Shown here in pieces: positions 16,131 through 25,632 of a stretch of DNA of 64,000 nt. Source of the DNA: Cognatitamlana sp035818475. Its GTDB lineage: Bacteria > Bacteroidota > Bacteroidia > Flavobacteriales > Flavobacteriaceae. The position numbers were made by a program, and so were the translations under genes. A model generated the notes under the pieces. That model was not told where the DNA came from, made no database searches, and was given only the letters and a program-made list of their open reading frames with translations. The stretch covers positions 2,418,001 through 2,482,000 of the forward strand of contig NZ_JAYMGV010000001.1 in NCBI RefSeq assembly GCF_035818475.1, written 5' to 3'. Position 1 is the first letter of the stretch. Every line of letters starts with the position of its first letter.

Positions 16131-18104
16131 TTAATATAGATCCTTTATTTTTTGAAGCTTTGCTTTCAAAAGTTCTAATGAAGTCCTATGTTTTTTAATA
16201 TTTTGATGAACTTCTTTCACTAAAGGATTGTCATCATCTACATTGGTGAAAAACTGTAAATTATTTTCCAGTTGATTAATTTGACTTTTAACTTCATCTA
16301 TTTTTTTACGAATAAATGTACGCTCATTATCCAAGTTCCTGTTATCGTCAGAATTATTAAGAGAATCTAATTTGTTCTCATACTTAATCATTTCTGCTTC
16401 AGTTTTATCTAATTTCAACCCTTTCAACAGACTGTCAATAGTTTTTTGAAATTTCCCATCTATATAACGCTTATCATTAGGAACGCGACCTATAGATTGC
16501 CATACCTTAATTTGCTCCTTGATAACCTTAATGCCCTCTTCCTTTTCTTCAGATAATTTTAACTCTTTTAAGCTATTAAGTAAATCATTCTTTTTGTTGT
16601 AGGCGTCAATTTGCTCCTTGCTGGCAGCATTTCTTTTGGCATGAATTCTATCAAAATAGTGGTTACAGGCAGCTTTGAACTGTTTCCAGATTTTGTCACT
16701 GTCCTTTCTTGGAACATGACCAATTTTCTTCCAGTCACTTTGAATCTTTTTCATCAAAGGAGTAACTGTTTCAAAATCTTCACTATCCTTATTGTCTTCA
16801 GCTATTTTAATAAGTTCTAATTTGAGCTGAAGATTTTTATATTGCTCTTTTTTAAGGCCTTTATAAAAAGCATTCTTTCGTCTGTTAAAGCTTCTAACGG
16901 CCTCTTTAAACTTAGCCCAAGTAGCTTCATTTACTTTGATGGGTACTTTACCAGCATTAAAAAAGGCTTCTCTAAATGCTTCAACTTGCTTGATTTTCTT
17001 TTGCCAAGATCCATGAGAACCACTTTCTTGAGCACCTACAGCTTCAATATTTGCAATGATTTCAAGCTTATTCTCTAAGTTTTTTTCATAAACCTTATCT
17101 ATTTCCTGATAATAGATATGGCGTTTGTCATTAATTATTTTAGTAGCGGCTTTAAAGCGTTCCCAGATGTCTTCGCGATGCTCTTTACCAACAGGGCCAA
17201 GCTCTTCTTTCCACATCTTGTGTAACTCCTGTAATTCCCTAAAAGCACGCATTACATTATCATCTTTAGCTAATTCTTCAGCACGTTCAATAATTAACAG
17301 CTTTTTTTCTAAATTATGCTTAAAATCTAAATCACGTAGGTCTCTGTTTAAATGTAGAAAATCATAAAATAGCTCTACATGATGGTGATAACTATTCCAG
17401 GCATTATTGTATTTATCTCTTGGTATAGGTCCTGTATTTCTCCAACGCTCCTGAAGCTCTTTAAAGTGTTTATATGTAGAATTGATATTTTCTTCAACAT
17501 TTATTAAGCCCTTTAACTCTTCAATAATGGTTAATTTGTCTGCTAAATTTTGCTTTAAGTTTTTTTCTAAACTTTGGTAATGCTCATTTAGTTTTGCCCG
17601 ATAAGACTTATAAGCTTCTTTGTACCTCCGTTGTACGGGAGATGAATAATAAAAATCAATTTCATTACCGCCATCATTGATAAAGTCTTCTTTCTTCTCG
17701 TCAATTAAGGCTTGAAATTTTAATTTGAATTCGGTATTTATAGCGTTGACATGAGATCGTATAGCTTGTACTTTTTCGTTTTTAACAAGCTTTTCTAATT
17801 CAATAGCAAGTGCTTCCAGAGACATCGTATCATAGTCCTTAACCTCTATCTTATGTCTGTCTTTATTGCCTTCATCTTCAGCATCTTCAGCATTGGATTG
17901 TTCAATTTCATTTATGACTTCATCATGCTCTTCTGGAGTATTTGAGATTTTGTCATCACTATCAATATTGTCAGATGATTCAACAACGTCATCATTTATC
18001 TTTGAAGCTTCACTAGGTGTAGGTTCAATGTTTTTATCTATTTCTGTTGAATGCTCACTAGGAATGTTTTCATCAATTCCTTCTACTTTATTAATATCAG
18101 ACAT
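16131..18104 (-). CDS. DUF349 domain-containing coiled-coil protein
   Basis: A 657-residue cytoplasmic protein. Residues 1 to about 90 are acidic and low complexity. The rest is built of tandem DUF349 repeats of about 70 residues, each with the WK.IG.VPR or W...G.VP.D pattern (ERWRNTGPIPRDKYNNAWNS pieces, WKEELGPVGKEHREDIWERF, WKKIGHVPRKDSDKIWKQFK, WQSIGRVPNDKRYIDGKF). The C-terminal 110 residues are a charged coiled coil. The family is widespread in Bacteroidota; its molecular function is not established, so none is assigned. It is a single minus-strand unit and is convergent with the adhesin gene. Confidence 0.92.
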   Translation of the reverse strand: MSDINKVEGIDENIPSEHSTEIDKNIEPTPSEASKINDDVVESSDNIDSDDKISNTPEEHDEVINEIEQSNAEDAEDEGNKDRHKIEVKDYDTMSLEALAIELEKLVKNEKVQAIRSHVNAINTEFKLKFQALIDEKKEDFINDGGNEIDFYYSSPVQRRYKEAYKSYRAKLNEHYQSLEKNLKQNLADKLTIIEELKGLINVEENINSTYKHFKELQERWRNTGPIPRDKYNNAWNSYHHHVELFYDFLHLNRDLRDLDFKHNLEKKLLIIERAEELAKDDNVMRAFRELQELHKMWKEELGPVGKEHREDIWERFKAATKIINDKRHIYYQEIDKVYEKNLENKLEIIANIEAVGAQESGSHGSWQKKIKQVEAFREAFFNAGKVPIKVNEATWAKFKEAVRSFNRRKNAFYKGLKKEQYKNLQLKLELIKIAEDNKDSEDFETVTPLMKKIQSDWKKIGHVPRKDSDKIWKQFKAACNHYFDRIHAKRNAASKEQIDAYNKKNDLLNSLKELKLSEEKEEGIKVIKEQIKVWQSIGRVPNDKRYIDGKFQKTIDSLLKGLKLDKTEAEMIKYENKLDSLNNSDDNRNLDNERTFIRKKIDEVKSQINQLENNLQFFTNVDDDNPLVKEVHQNIKKHRTSLELLKAKLQKIKDLY

Positions 18105-18211
18105 TTTAAAAAATGTTAAGGTTCGCTAATTTTTCTTTAGTCATTAAAGATACTAACAAGTATAGTATTTACAAAGCACTGTTAAGGGTTTTAATTATAA
18201 TGTAAGAAGTT

Positions 18212-18952
18212 TTACTTTAAATTCCATATGGACCAGGCTTTTTCAGCTTGTAATTTCAACATATTTAAGCCATTTATTGTGGTAGCCTGCTTTTGTTTGC
18301 CATATTTCAGGAAGGTTGTTTCTTCAGGATTATAAATCAAATCAAACAGAATATGGTCTTTACTTATACTGCGATAGGGAATATTTGGGCAATTATCAAT
18401 ATTTGGAAATGTGCCTAAAGGTGTACAATTAATGATAATTTGATGGTTTTCAATATCTTGATTAGTTAAAGTGTCATAAGAAAATTTAATACCGGATGAT
18501 AGCTTTCTGGAAACATACTCATAATCAATATTTAATTCACGCAAACTATAAGCAATGGCCTTACTGGCTCCACCGGTTCCTAAAATTAGAGCGTTTTTAT
18601 GGTTTGGTTTTAAATAAGGCTGTAAAGATTTTTTAAAGCCATAACAATCTGTATTATATCCAATTAACTTGCCTTTTTTGGTTATTTTAATTGTGTTTAC
18701 TGCTCCTATAGCTTTAGCTTTTTTATTTAACTTATCTAAAAATGGAATAACTTGTTCTTTATATGGTATAGTAACGTTAAGGCCTTTTAAATTTTTAGTT
18801 TCATTGATAATAGAAGGAAATAAGTCAATGGTCTCAATATCAAAATTATCATATGATGTGTCATCAATCTGTTCATTTTCAAATTTCTTTTTGAAGTATG
18901 ATCTTGAAAATGAATATGAAATATGTCTTCCTAGTAATCCTAATTTGTTCAT
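18212..18952 (-). CDS. aroE: Shikimate dehydrogenase
   Basis: It reduces 3-dehydroshikimate to shikimate with NADPH in aromatic amino acid synthesis. At 246 residues it matches the short Bacteroidota form. Substrate-binding features are GRHISYSFSR (S-x-S region), NVTIPYKEQ with the catalytic Lys, and the conserved GAVNTI and NTDCYGF motifs. The Rossmann cofactor site ILGTGGASKAIAYSL is followed by NCTPLGTFP and the C-terminal GLNMLKLQAEKAW. Its start overlaps the stop of the upstream DUF368 gene by 4 nt (ATGA), so it is co-translated with the DUF368 pair and probably the TPR gene further upstream. Confidence 0.96.
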   Translation of the reverse strand: MNKLGLLGRHISYSFSRSYFKKKFENEQIDDTSYDNFDIETIDLFPSIINETKNLKGLNVTIPYKEQVIPFLDKLNKKAKAIGAVNTIKITKKGKLIGYNTDCYGFKKSLQPYLKPNHKNALILGTGGASKAIAYSLRELNIDYEYVSRKLSSGIKFSYDTLTNQDIENHQIIINCTPLGTFPNIDNCPNIPYRSISKDHILFDLIYNPEETTFLKYGKQKQATTINGLNMLKLQAEKAWSIWNLK

Positions 18953-19965
18953 TTAATTCTCCTTGTTTTTTGTCCATACCATTCTAAGGCTAAAACTATG
19001 GTAATACCCAGTATAATAAAAGCAATAGCATAATATGTTTCTGAATTTAATTCAGGTTTATAGCGTTGATAGTTTTCTATAATTTTTTCACCTCTGGAGT
19101 CTAGAAGAAAACTACCATTTTCTTGTATTTTATAAAGGGTTTTTTTCCATGGCCATACTACGCCTAAGGAGCCCACTATAAAGCCAATTATTGATGAAAG
19201 CGTTATGCTTTTGTAATGTTTTAGAATATAGCTGAGTAGGTGAGAAAAGGTTACTAAGCCGGTTACTGAACCTAATGTGAAAACACCTAAAACTTTGAGT
19301 GTTCTTATTCGATTTGGGTTGTCTATAAAATTAAAATCTCCGGTTAGAATCTCTGATACTGTATCATATAAAGCATTTACAGAATCTACTAATAATAATA
19401 CATAATTGCCCAAAAGAATGAGTATAAATGATCCTGAAAATCCAGGAAGTGTCATGCCGGAAACACTTATAATTCCACAAAAGAAAACAAACCAAAGATT
19501 ATCGTTCTCTTTTGCTGGATTTAAAAAACTAATGCTAACACCCACAATAATACCAATGACTAGTGACGTATAAGTCTTATAATTCCAATCATTAAAATCT
19601 TTGTGGATATAATATATAGAACCTACTATCATTCCAAAAAACACACTCCAAATATATAGTTCATAATGTTCTAATAGATAGTCCAGAACTTTAGAGACAC
19701 TAAAATAACTTACTATCATTCCAAAGAAGAGTAGGCTTAAAAAACGGCCATTTATATATCTGAAAAAGCTTTTAAACCGTCCGTTAAAGAGTAAAGCAAA
19801 GGCTTTTCTATTTACCTTTTTTAGAGAATAGATAAATTCTTCATAGAATCCGGCAACAAATGCAACAACACCTCCTGAAACTCCGGGAACCTTATTTGCT
19901 GCACCCATACCTAATCCTTTTAAAATTAGAAATAATTTATCGCTAAATGTTCTGGTGCTTTGCAT
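18949..19965 (-). CDS. DUF368 polytopic membrane protein (second copy)
   Basis: A 338-residue inner-membrane protein with about eight hydrophobic segments. The N-terminal PGVSGGVVAF and the internal LPGFSGSFILILLGNY motifs are the two inverted-repeat signatures of DUF368 (undecaprenyl-phosphate flippase-like, PopT family). Some members have been shown to recycle the C55-P carrier; that role is plausible here but inferred. It overlaps the upstream paralogue by 1 nt and aroE by 4 nt. The two copies share PWKKTL and other blocks but differ elsewhere, so the duplication is old. Confidence 0.92.
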   Translation of the reverse strand: MQSTRTFSDKLFLILKGLGMGAANKVPGVSGGVVAFVAGFYEEFIYSLKKVNRKAFALLFNGRFKSFFRYINGRFLSLLFFGMIVSYFSVSKVLDYLLEHYELYIWSVFFGMIVGSIYYIHKDFNDWNYKTYTSLVIGIIVGVSISFLNPAKENDNLWFVFFCGIISVSGMTLPGFSGSFILILLGNYVLLLVDSVNALYDTVSEILTGDFNFIDNPNRIRTLKVLGVFTLGSVTGLVTFSHLLSYILKHYKSITLSSIIGFIVGSLGVVWPWKKTLYKIQENGSFLLDSRGEKIIENYQRYKPELNSETYYAIAFIILGITIVLALEWYGQKTRRIK

Positions 19966-20927
19966 TATTGTTTTTTAGAGCCTAGTTTTTCAAGAATAAA
20001 AATAATTAAAAAACCTAAAATCATTAATACTATTGCCCATAGTAATTGATTGTCTCCTTCAAATGAAAAAGGAGAAATACTCTTTTCTAAAAAAGGAGTT
20101 TTTTCGTTATGAGAATCTATACGCCAGGTTAAGGTTTTTTTCCATGGCCATATTTTATTGAGTGAGCCTATCATAAAACCGGTAAGTATCGCAAGGGTTG
20201 TATTTTTTTTATTTTGAAACATCCAGTTAAGTATTTTAGAAAATACTTTTAAACCAATAACAGCCCCTATTGCCAGAAGTAAAAAGTTAATAAAGGCCTC
20301 CTTAAATAACTCAAAATTGCTTTTTGCAATACCCTCAAGCAGATTATTAATAGTGTTAATTGCTGTTTGATATGCGCCCAGAATAAGTAAAATAAAGGCA
20401 CCGGAAACTCCGGGTAAGATCATGGCTATTATAGCTATAAATCCACAGAACAAAAGGTATACAGAGCTATCTGGCGAGGCAAAGGGCTCTGCTAAAGTTA
20501 TCCAATAGGATAGTATGGTGGTTACAGCAATGGCAATAAGAGTAAGTATGTTCCAACTTTTAATTTGCTTTGCAATATATATGATACTGGATAGTACTAA
20601 GCCAAAAAAGAAGGCCCATAATAAGGTAGGTTCATTTATAAGTAGCCATTTAATCACCTTTGCAAGAGATAAAATACTGATTGCTATTCCAGAGAATAAG
20701 GCCAGAAGGAAATTTCCATTTATGGAATGCCATGCAACCTTAAACCCTGAGGTTTTCCAAATTTTAAAAACGTCAAGACTAAGGTTGTCCAGGCTTTTTA
20801 TGAGCTCTTCGTATATACCGGAAATAAAAGCTATTGTTCCTCCTGAAACCCCAGGAATTACATCAGCTGCTCCCATAGCCACTCCTTTAACCGTAATAAT
20901 TAAATACTCTTTTAAGCGTCTTTGCAT
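19965..20927 (-). CDS. DUF368 polytopic membrane protein (first copy)
   Basis: A membrane protein paralogous to the next gene, with motifs GAADVIPGVSGGTIAF and MILPGVSGAFILLILGAYQT. The open frame extends to a TTG at 20951, but the ATG at 20927 (MQRRLKEYLIITVKGVAMG) matches the usual start of the family and is preferred. As for its neighbour, a C55-P carrier translocase role is known for some DUF368 members and only inferred here. It lies 53 nt downstream of the TPR gene on the same strand and overlaps the second copy by 1 nt. Confidence 0.92.
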   Translation of the reverse strand: MQRRLKEYLIITVKGVAMGAADVIPGVSGGTIAFISGIYEELIKSLDNLSLDVFKIWKTSGFKVAWHSINGNFLLALFSGIAISILSLAKVIKWLLINEPTLLWAFFFGLVLSSIIYIAKQIKSWNILTLIAIAVTTILSYWITLAEPFASPDSSVYLLFCGFIAIIAMILPGVSGAFILLILGAYQTAINTINNLLEGIAKSNFELFKEAFINFLLLAIGAVIGLKVFSKILNWMFQNKKNTTLAILTGFMIGSLNKIWPWKKTLTWRIDSHNEKTPFLEKSISPFSFEGDNQLLWAIVLMILGFLIIFILEKLGSKKQ

Positions 20928-20979
20928 TTTTGGTTTTTTAGCGAAAACCAAAGGTATTCATTTTAATTAAACGTTTTAC

Positions 20980-22368
20980 TTAAAGGTTAGCTTTTAGTAA
21001 GTTTTTTACCAAAACTCTATTTGATACTTTAGGGAAAAGTTCGTCTATAATAAAGGTGTATTCCTGATTATATCTCAAACCGTTTTTTAAATGGAATGTG
21101 CCTTTATCATTTTCATTTATTAAAAAATATAATCCCGCTAAGCGATATTCTATTTCTGCGTTTTCTGGATAAAACTCTATAGCTTGCTCGAAGTTGTAAA
21201 TTGCAGCTTCCGGTTCTCCAAGTTTAATTAATAGGTCCCCTCTGGATAACCAAGTGTTTAATTCATAATTACCAAGTTCTAAGGTTTTTTTGAAACCCCG
21301 TTCTGCTTCTTCATAAAAATTAAGCCTTTGGTTTATTTGAGAATATAATTTCCAATAAATAACATTCTCTGAATCAATATTAATAGCTTTATTAATGTAA
21401 TAAAGTGCTTTTTGGTAGTTCTTTTTTTTGTTATAAAACTTTGTAATTGCTATCCAGCCTTTGTCCAATAGTGGGTCCTCATGTACTGTTCTGTCAAAAT
21501 ATTGAAGTGCTAAATCTTCATTGTCCAGCTTTTCATAACAGCTCCCGATCCGTAATAGTGCAAATGATGTGGGGTCATCTAATTTTAAAGTAATATTATA
21601 GTTTTCAATGGCATCTTCATAGCGTTTTAGCTGCTCTAGAACTTTACCACGTTCAAGATAAGCTCCTACAAAAGTGTCATCGGATATAATAGCAAAATCA
21701 AATGCCGTTAGTGCTTTCCTGTAATCCTTTAAAATAAAATATTGCTTTCCTAATTGATGCCATGCCACTTCACAATACGGGTTTTTATCTAAGAACATGT
21801 TCAAATAAGAGATAGCATCTTCATTTTGGTTTAAAAACTCAAAACAATAAATAACATTATATAAAGCAGAGTAATCCTCCAGATCTGATTCCAGGCATTT
21901 CATAAAATAGGCTTTTGCTTCTTCAAAATTATCAAGAAACAAATACTCCATACCTATTAGTGAATATAAATCTATGGCATCATCGGTAAGTTCAAGAGCA
22001 TGTTTTAATACTTCAATAGCTTTTAAATGCTCATCTTTTTTTGAGTAGATATTGGCTTTTTGAATAAAGAGTTCTTCATTTGTTGGATCTAAGCCGTATA
22101 ATTCATTTAGCAAATCATCAGCTTCAATTAGCTTATCTTCAAAAACATATATTTCAACTTTAAAAAGCCTTAAGTTAATAGATGTTGGATGCTGACCTAG
22201 TCCTAGTTTAATAGCTTTTTTAGCTAAAGCAATTTTACCTTGGTTAAGATAGTGGTGAATGATGTTTTCAAATTCTTCAGAATCGAAGAATAAAACATGA
22301 TTGGTTTTTAGCATCGATTCAAATTTGGTAAGTGGCAAATTTTTGTTGTCATCACGACTATACTCCAT
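20980..22368 (-). CDS. Tetratricopeptide-repeat protein
   Basis: A soluble protein of about 462 residues made almost entirely of TPR units (for example YSLIGMEYLFLDNFEEAKAYF, AWHQLGKQYFILKDYRKALTAF and AYLERGKVLEQLKRYEDAIE, each cut from one repeat). No signal peptide or membrane segment is seen. The frame opens at a GTG (22374), but the ATG two codons later (22368) is preferred. TPR arrays mediate protein-protein contacts; partners are unknown. It is the first gene of a minus-strand run with the DUF368 pair and aroE, an arrangement I recall from other flavobacteria. Confidence 0.9.
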   Translation of the reverse strand: MEYSRDDNKNLPLTKFESMLKTNHVLFFDSEEFENIIHHYLNQGKIALAKKAIKLGLGQHPTSINLRLFKVEIYVFEDKLIEADDLLNELYGLDPTNEELFIQKANIYSKKDEHLKAIEVLKHALELTDDAIDLYSLIGMEYLFLDNFEEAKAYFMKCLESDLEDYSALYNVIYCFEFLNQNEDAISYLNMFLDKNPYCEVAWHQLGKQYFILKDYRKALTAFDFAIISDDTFVGAYLERGKVLEQLKRYEDAIENYNITLKLDDPTSFALLRIGSCYEKLDNEDLALQYFDRTVHEDPLLDKGWIAITKFYNKKKNYQKALYYINKAINIDSENVIYWKLYSQINQRLNFYEEAERGFKKTLELGNYELNTWLSRGDLLIKLGEPEAAIYNFEQAIEFYPENAEIEYRLAGLYFLINENDKGTFHLKNGLRYNQEYTFIIDELFPKVSNRVLVKNLLKANL

Positions 22369-22524
22369 AAGCACATTTATAAGGTTCTACCTGAATAAAT
22401 TTAAGATTCTATTTGGTTGCTAATCGTGGAAGGAACAAATGTTTTTAACAAAGTAATCAACAAAATACAGGCTTCTTTTTGTTTGTTCTTTCTTTTTGAT
22501 TGATTTTCAATACCTTATAAAGGT

Positions 22525-23709
22525 TTATTCTGTAAGGATTTCGTCTAAAATATTGATTATAACCTTGCACCCTTTGGTTATTTCTGTGTTAGATATGGTT
22601 AAAGGCGGTGTTATTCGTACAGCTTTGGGTTCAAAAAGCAGCCAGAAAAGTATCAATCCTAACTTTTGGGCTTTTAAAATTAAAGTATTTGTAATAGTTT
22701 CAGAAGGCGTTATTATAGCTAACATCAGCCCTTTACCTCTAATATCTTTAATCAATGGATGTACTAAGAGTTTGCGAAAAAGTTGCTCTTTTTCAAGAGC
22801 TTGCTCCATTAAATTAGTCTCCGTAATTTCTTTTAGGGTGGCAAGTGCAGATGCAGCAATTACCGGGTGGCCTCCAAAAGTGGTAATGTGTCCCAGCTTG
22901 GGGTTGTCTTGTAATAGATCCATTAATTTGCTTGATGTTGTAAAAGCCCCTATAGGCATACCGCCTCCCAAACCCTTTCCTGTTACCAGAATATCTGGAA
23001 TGCAATTATAATGTTCAAAACCAAATAGTTTACCTGTTCTGCCAATTCCAGGTTGTATTTCATCTAAAATTAAAAGTGCTCCAACCGCATTGCACCTATG
23101 CCTGATTTTCTTTAAGTAACCCGCTATAGGCTCAATAAAACCAGCTCCGCCCTGGATGGTTTCTAATATTACACAAGCCGTTTTCTCTGTTATTTGATTT
23201 AAATCCGATTCCTTATTAAAAGTAATAAATCTAACATCGGGTAAAAGCGGCCTGAAAGCCTGTTTCCTGTCTTCAAATCCCATGACACTCATAGATCCCA
23301 TGGTATTTCCATGATAAGCTTTATGTGCTGCTATAGTTTCTGTTCTTCCCGTGGCACGTTTTGCTAATTTTAATGCCCCTTCAATGGCCTCTGTTCCGGA
23401 GTTGGTCAGGTATGTTTTTTCTAATGGATGGGGTAGGTTACTAGCTATTAGCTTTGCAAGATCTACAGCAGGTTTTTGAATATATTCTCCGTAAACCATA
23501 ACATGCATATACTTATCCAGTTGAGTTTTAACAGCATTAACTACATTGGGGTTATTATGCCCCAGCGGGCATGCCGAAACACCGGCTATAAAATCCAAAT
23601 AAGCTTTATTGTCAGTGTCATAAATATATGAACCTTCAGCATGTGAAACCTCTAAAGCCAATGGATGCGGGGTGGTTTGTGCCTGATATTTAAAAAAATC
23701 TGATGTCAT
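22525..23709 (-). CDS. Class III (ornithine/acetylornithine-type) aminotransferase
   Basis: A 394-residue PLP-dependent fold-type I transaminase. Recognisable parts are the substrate/PLP region YLTNSGTEAIEGALKLA, the PLP-aspartate LILDEIQPGIGRTGKLF, and the Schiff-base lysine in LVTGKGLGGGMPIGAF. The length and motifs fit ornithine or acetylornithine aminotransferases, but the substrate cannot be chosen from sequence alone; NCBI-style annotation would be aspartate aminotransferase family protein. Its ATG overlaps the OstA-like gene stop (ATGA), so they are co-translated, a pairing whose functional logic is unclear. Confidence 0.93.
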   Translation of the reverse strand: MTSDFFKYQAQTTPHPLALEVSHAEGSYIYDTDNKAYLDFIAGVSACPLGHNNPNVVNAVKTQLDKYMHVMVYGEYIQKPAVDLAKLIASNLPHPLEKTYLTNSGTEAIEGALKLAKRATGRTETIAAHKAYHGNTMGSMSVMGFEDRKQAFRPLLPDVRFITFNKESDLNQITEKTACVILETIQGGAGFIEPIAGYLKKIRHRCNAVGALLILDEIQPGIGRTGKLFGFEHYNCIPDILVTGKGLGGGMPIGAFTTSSKLMDLLQDNPKLGHITTFGGHPVIAASALATLKEITETNLMEQALEKEQLFRKLLVHPLIKDIRGKGLMLAIITPSETITNTLILKAQKLGLILFWLLFEPKAVRITPPLTISNTEITKGCKVIINILDEILTE

Positions 23710-25544
23710 TTTTTGCTTTTATCAACATCAACAGGTTTTTGATGCGTCTCTTTTTTATTGGAGACCTTTAATGAATCGGTTGGTGATTTTGATGGCAGGT
23801 TGCGTGATGCTTTAGAAACAGTGTCTTTGTTGGTTTTTGCGTGGTCTTCTGCCTGTTTAACCCGATCCAGCATAGCCTGGTCTACAAAATCTTCCTGTGG
23901 AATATAATCATCCAATCCTTTTATTACCGGAAGATTTAAAGGCGGATCGTCTTTAAATAAATCTTCAACACTTCTTGGGCGCTCTTCTTCCCGCCAGTCA
24001 AATCCCTTGAGAAATCTTTCTTTTTCAGGATATTTGGATTCCGGATACAGGTTGCCGTTAATTTGATTATACCTGGTGTACTCTTCAATTTCACCATCGG
24101 CAAATAACATGGAAATGCTACCGGACTTAGCCTTGTCAATCCCAATAAGTTCCTGTAAATCGTTTCTGGCGTAAAAAATAGATTCTGCATTTTTGGTAAT
24201 ATCAACCTGCCTTAGTTCGTTTTTGTCATTAAATAACCCAACAAGGCGCAAACCGTAAATTTGGTTATAACCATTGTCACTAATAGTATCCTTACTTATA
24301 ATAAAGGCGTTTTCAAAAACCAGGAGTGAATCTATTTTTTCTGTTTCGTTATTGGAAATCAAGTGAATGGTGTCACCGGTCATCTGGTTTTCTAGGTTCC
24401 ACATGATCGGTTTTCGTTTTGTGGAAAACTTGTCACCAGACTTAAAACGAGAGATGTTAATGAGTTTGGTTAACCCTGTTTTTTGGCTTGAGAATATAGA
24501 ATCTGATTTTCCGCTTAGATCAGATTTGTAAATCTTGGCATTGTAATAAGCATTAATGATTCTGTTATCTTCTTTACCTGTTACCATAATTTTATCGGCA
24601 TGGATATAAACAGAGTCCTTTTCCTGAATGGTAATGGCTAAGGCACGTTTGGTAATAAATAAGGAATCTTTTTCTTTAAAAACTTCAGCATAATGCCCTT
24701 TTATGATGCTTTTGTTTATGGTATCCGTTACTTTAATATTGTTAGAAGCAGAGGCAAATTTTCGGGTATCATCAAAATACAGACTGTCCCCTTCAATTAT
24801 TCTATTGTCATAATCAATCCGGGCATTTTTAAGAGCGTATCCCACTTCATTTTCGGTGTCATAAAACCCGTTTTCACAATACGTTTTACTATTTTCGGTA
24901 GTTATGGTTGAAGGGCCAAATAAATAAGCATGCCCGGTGTCTGAATAAAAGTCAAAGTAATCTGAATTGATCTTAGAGTCGTTATTGACCATAACCACAT
25001 CTTTAACAAATTGATATTTTTTAATATCCATATAGTAGCGCCCTATTCTGCTGGTAATAGTACCTGAAGAGTCCTTTACAACCGTACCGCCGCTCCTGTA
25101 AAAGGCTTGTTGCTTTACCCGATCAAAATATAAAGTGTCTGATGAGATGGTAGAATTAGGGTCTTCCAAAACCACATCTCCACTGGCAAATGCTAGTTGT
25201 GTAATACCGCTGTACTCTACATACTGTGAATTCACGTTGATGGTATCTCCTTGCTTAATGTTTACATTGCCATAAGCCTCAATAAAGTTTTCCTGACTAT
25301 AGTGAATAGCTTTATCACACCACATATTTGCCCCGCCATGCACTATATGTACCTGCTGGGCGTCATCACGGGTTAGGATTTTGGCTCCGGGATAGTTTTC
25401 TTCGTCAATAGTTAGTTTTCCGGCGTATTCAATTTCAATTTTCTTTTTTGATTGAGCCTGGCCTGAGAAGACAGTACCTAAACTTATAAATAGTATAAAA
25501 AGTAAAACCTGTGGTTTGTTCAAAATATAAAAAGTTTGTCGCAA
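23706..25544 (-). CDS. OstA-like (LptA/OstA domain) envelope protein
   Basis: A 612-residue exported protein with a signal peptide ending at about residue 31 (GQAQ). The N-terminal region (about 36-220) is an OstA/LptA beta-taco: repeated short strands such as GYGNVNIKQGDTI, ASGDVVLEDPNSTISSDTL and YFDFYSDTGHAYLFGPSTI. Such proteins bind lipid A during LPS transport to the outer membrane. The C-terminal part is another beta-rich segment with a Lys/Ser-rich tail. The only open start is TTG at 25544; a second TTG at 25523 is possible because a TATTTTTG box overlaps the first. It is upstream of, and coupled to, the aminotransferase gene. Confidence 0.85.
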   Translation of the reverse strand: MRQTFYILNKPQVLLFILFISLGTVFSGQAQSKKKIEIEYAGKLTIDEENYPGAKILTRDDAQQVHIVHGGANMWCDKAIHYSQENFIEAYGNVNIKQGDTINVNSQYVEYSGITQLAFASGDVVLEDPNSTISSDTLYFDRVKQQAFYRSGGTVVKDSSGTITSRIGRYYMDIKKYQFVKDVVMVNNDSKINSDYFDFYSDTGHAYLFGPSTITTENSKTYCENGFYDTENEVGYALKNARIDYDNRIIEGDSLYFDDTRKFASASNNIKVTDTINKSIIKGHYAEVFKEKDSLFITKRALAITIQEKDSVYIHADKIMVTGKEDNRIINAYYNAKIYKSDLSGKSDSIFSSQKTGLTKLINISRFKSGDKFSTKRKPIMWNLENQMTGDTIHLISNNETEKIDSLLVFENAFIISKDTISDNGYNQIYGLRLVGLFNDKNELRQVDITKNAESIFYARNDLQELIGIDKAKSGSISMLFADGEIEEYTRYNQINGNLYPESKYPEKERFLKGFDWREEERPRSVEDLFKDDPPLNLPVIKGLDDYIPQEDFVDQAMLDRVKQAEDHAKTNKDTVSKASRNLPSKSPTDSLKVSNKKETHQKPVDVDKSKK

Positions 25545-25581
25545 AAATAACGATTAAAATGATGTTTTATGATGTTGAAAC

Positions 25582-25616
25582 AAAAAACGCTCCAAATTAA
25601 TTTGGAGCGTTTTTTT
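25582..25616 (-). terminator. Terminator of purA
   Basis: A perfect inverted repeat AAAACGCTCCAAATT/AATTTGGAGCGTTTT with T-runs on both strands. It lies 17 nt after the purA stop on the minus strand, ending the spoT-fur-purA unit. Confidence 0.9.
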
Positions 25617-25632
25617 ATGATTTATATTATTT

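Noticed and set aside
16611..17367. Plus-strand frames inside the DUF349 gene
   Set aside because: Shadow frames of a coding strand with clear repeated DUF349 domains.
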